DNA from: Pseudomonas sp. GM21
GTDB taxonomy: Bacteria; Pseudomonadota; Gammaproteobacteria; Pseudomonadales; Pseudomonadaceae
Length of the DNA stretch: 33,287 bases
Assembly (NCBI RefSeq): GCF_000282215.1
Contig: NZ_AKJS01000007.1
Span: 1-33,287 of the forward strand
Reading direction: 5' to 3'
Positions within the stretch are counted from its first letter, which is position 1. Each line of letters begins with the position of its first letter. The notes under the pieces were generated by a model. The model was not told where the DNA came from. It saw nothing but the letters and a program-made list of their open reading frames with translations, and searched no databases. This document shows, in pieces, positions 33,105 through 33,287 of the stretch. A program made the translations under genes and the position numbers.

Positions 33105-33287
33105 CTACACCTTCCAATGGCGCTCAGCCCTGCGCGCCTTGCCGGACATGCTCGCCGGCGCCGTGGTCACCTTCGAGACCGCGGCCCTGTCGATGATCTT
33201 CGGGGTGCTCATCGCCCTGGCCCTGACGGTCATGCGCGAAAGCAAAAACCCGCTGTTGCGCGGTATCGGCGTTTTTCAAGGTAGTTG
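33097..33287 (+). CDS. Amino-acid ABC transporter permease, partial (5' end)
   Basis: The first 63 codons of a permease of the HisM/GlnP family. It begins MFDYTFQWRSALRALPDMLAG and continues with the first membrane helix region TFETAALSMIFGVLIALAL. The window ends inside the gene. TGGAGAGCC precedes the ATG, which overlaps the aconitase X stop by 8 bases, so the transporter and the dehydratase are one transcript. A second permease and an ATPase gene are expected beyond the edge. Confidence 0.8.
   Translation, partial: MFDYTFQWRSALRALPDMLAGAVVTFETAALSMIFGVLIALALTVMRESKNPLLRGIGVFQGS

Overview
The window looks like chromosomal DNA of a Pseudomonas species, most likely of the P. fluorescens group. 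The reasons are the GC-rich, densely coded sequence, a REP pair of the kind common in that group, an SdsA1-type secreted alkyl-sulfatase next to a LysR regulator, a Wzz2-length O-antigen chain-length regulator standing alone, and a hydroxyproline-catabolism cluster of Pseudomonas type. I see no rRNA, tRNA, CRISPR array, insertion sequence, integrase or prophage module. Species level cannot be settled by eye.

Layout. (1) 0.1-3.3 kb: alkyl-sulfatase (minus) and a divergent LysR regulator. (2) 3.4-5.3 kb: a PaaX-type repressor followed by a three-histidine-box membrane fatty-acid desaturase. (3) 5.4-9.9 kb: a small lipoprotein with a possible Cu,Zn-SOD-like fold lacking its metal ligands, an AraC regulator divergent from a GMC flavin oxidoreductase, a spacer that seems to hold the tail of a decayed minus-strand gene with its terminator, a 53-residue DUF2986 protein, and a DUF3313 lipoprotein. 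(4) 9.9-14.4 kb: Wzz, a cupin/AraC regulator divergent from a ferritin-like diiron protein plus a MAPEG membrane protein, and a small secreted protein. (5) 14.6-18.7 kb: SulP-STAS anion transporter and VIT/CCC1-like membrane protein (minus), and a QEGLA-motif metallopeptidase-like protein (plus). (6) 18.8-25 kb: envelope and stress-type genes, namely the DUF3300/DUF2950 pair, a REP pair that runs into the 3' end of ybdK, a small unknown gene, and a compact three-gene minus-strand operon (DUF883-like, YqjE/holin-like, DUF3618). (7) 25.1-33.3 kb: the hydroxyproline region, with a GntR/FCD regulator, 4-hydroxyproline 2-epimerase, a three-subunit flavin/[2Fe-2S] dehydrogenase, a PAS-AraC regulator, an amino-acid ABC binding protein, a fused aconitase X (candidate cis-3-hydroxy-L-proline dehydratase) and the start of an ABC permease cut by the window edge.

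How the parts fit. In region 7 the epimerase would convert trans-4-hydroxy-L-proline to cis-4-hydroxy-D-proline, which the dehydrogenase oxidises. The ABC system would import substrate and aconitase X would handle a second isomer. Later steps (deaminase, semialdehyde dehydrogenase, pyrroline-carboxylate reductase) are not in the window and may lie downstream. A TCGTATAC motif recurs upstream of the GntR gene and, as a larger inverted repeat over a promoter, upstream of the binding-protein gene; this suggests one regulator for uptake and catabolism. No complete novel defence or mobile system is visible. The best leads are the hydroxyproline regulon, the desaturase/PaaX and diiron/MAPEG units, the metal-ligand-less SOD-like lipoprotein, and the REP-encoded tail of ybdK.
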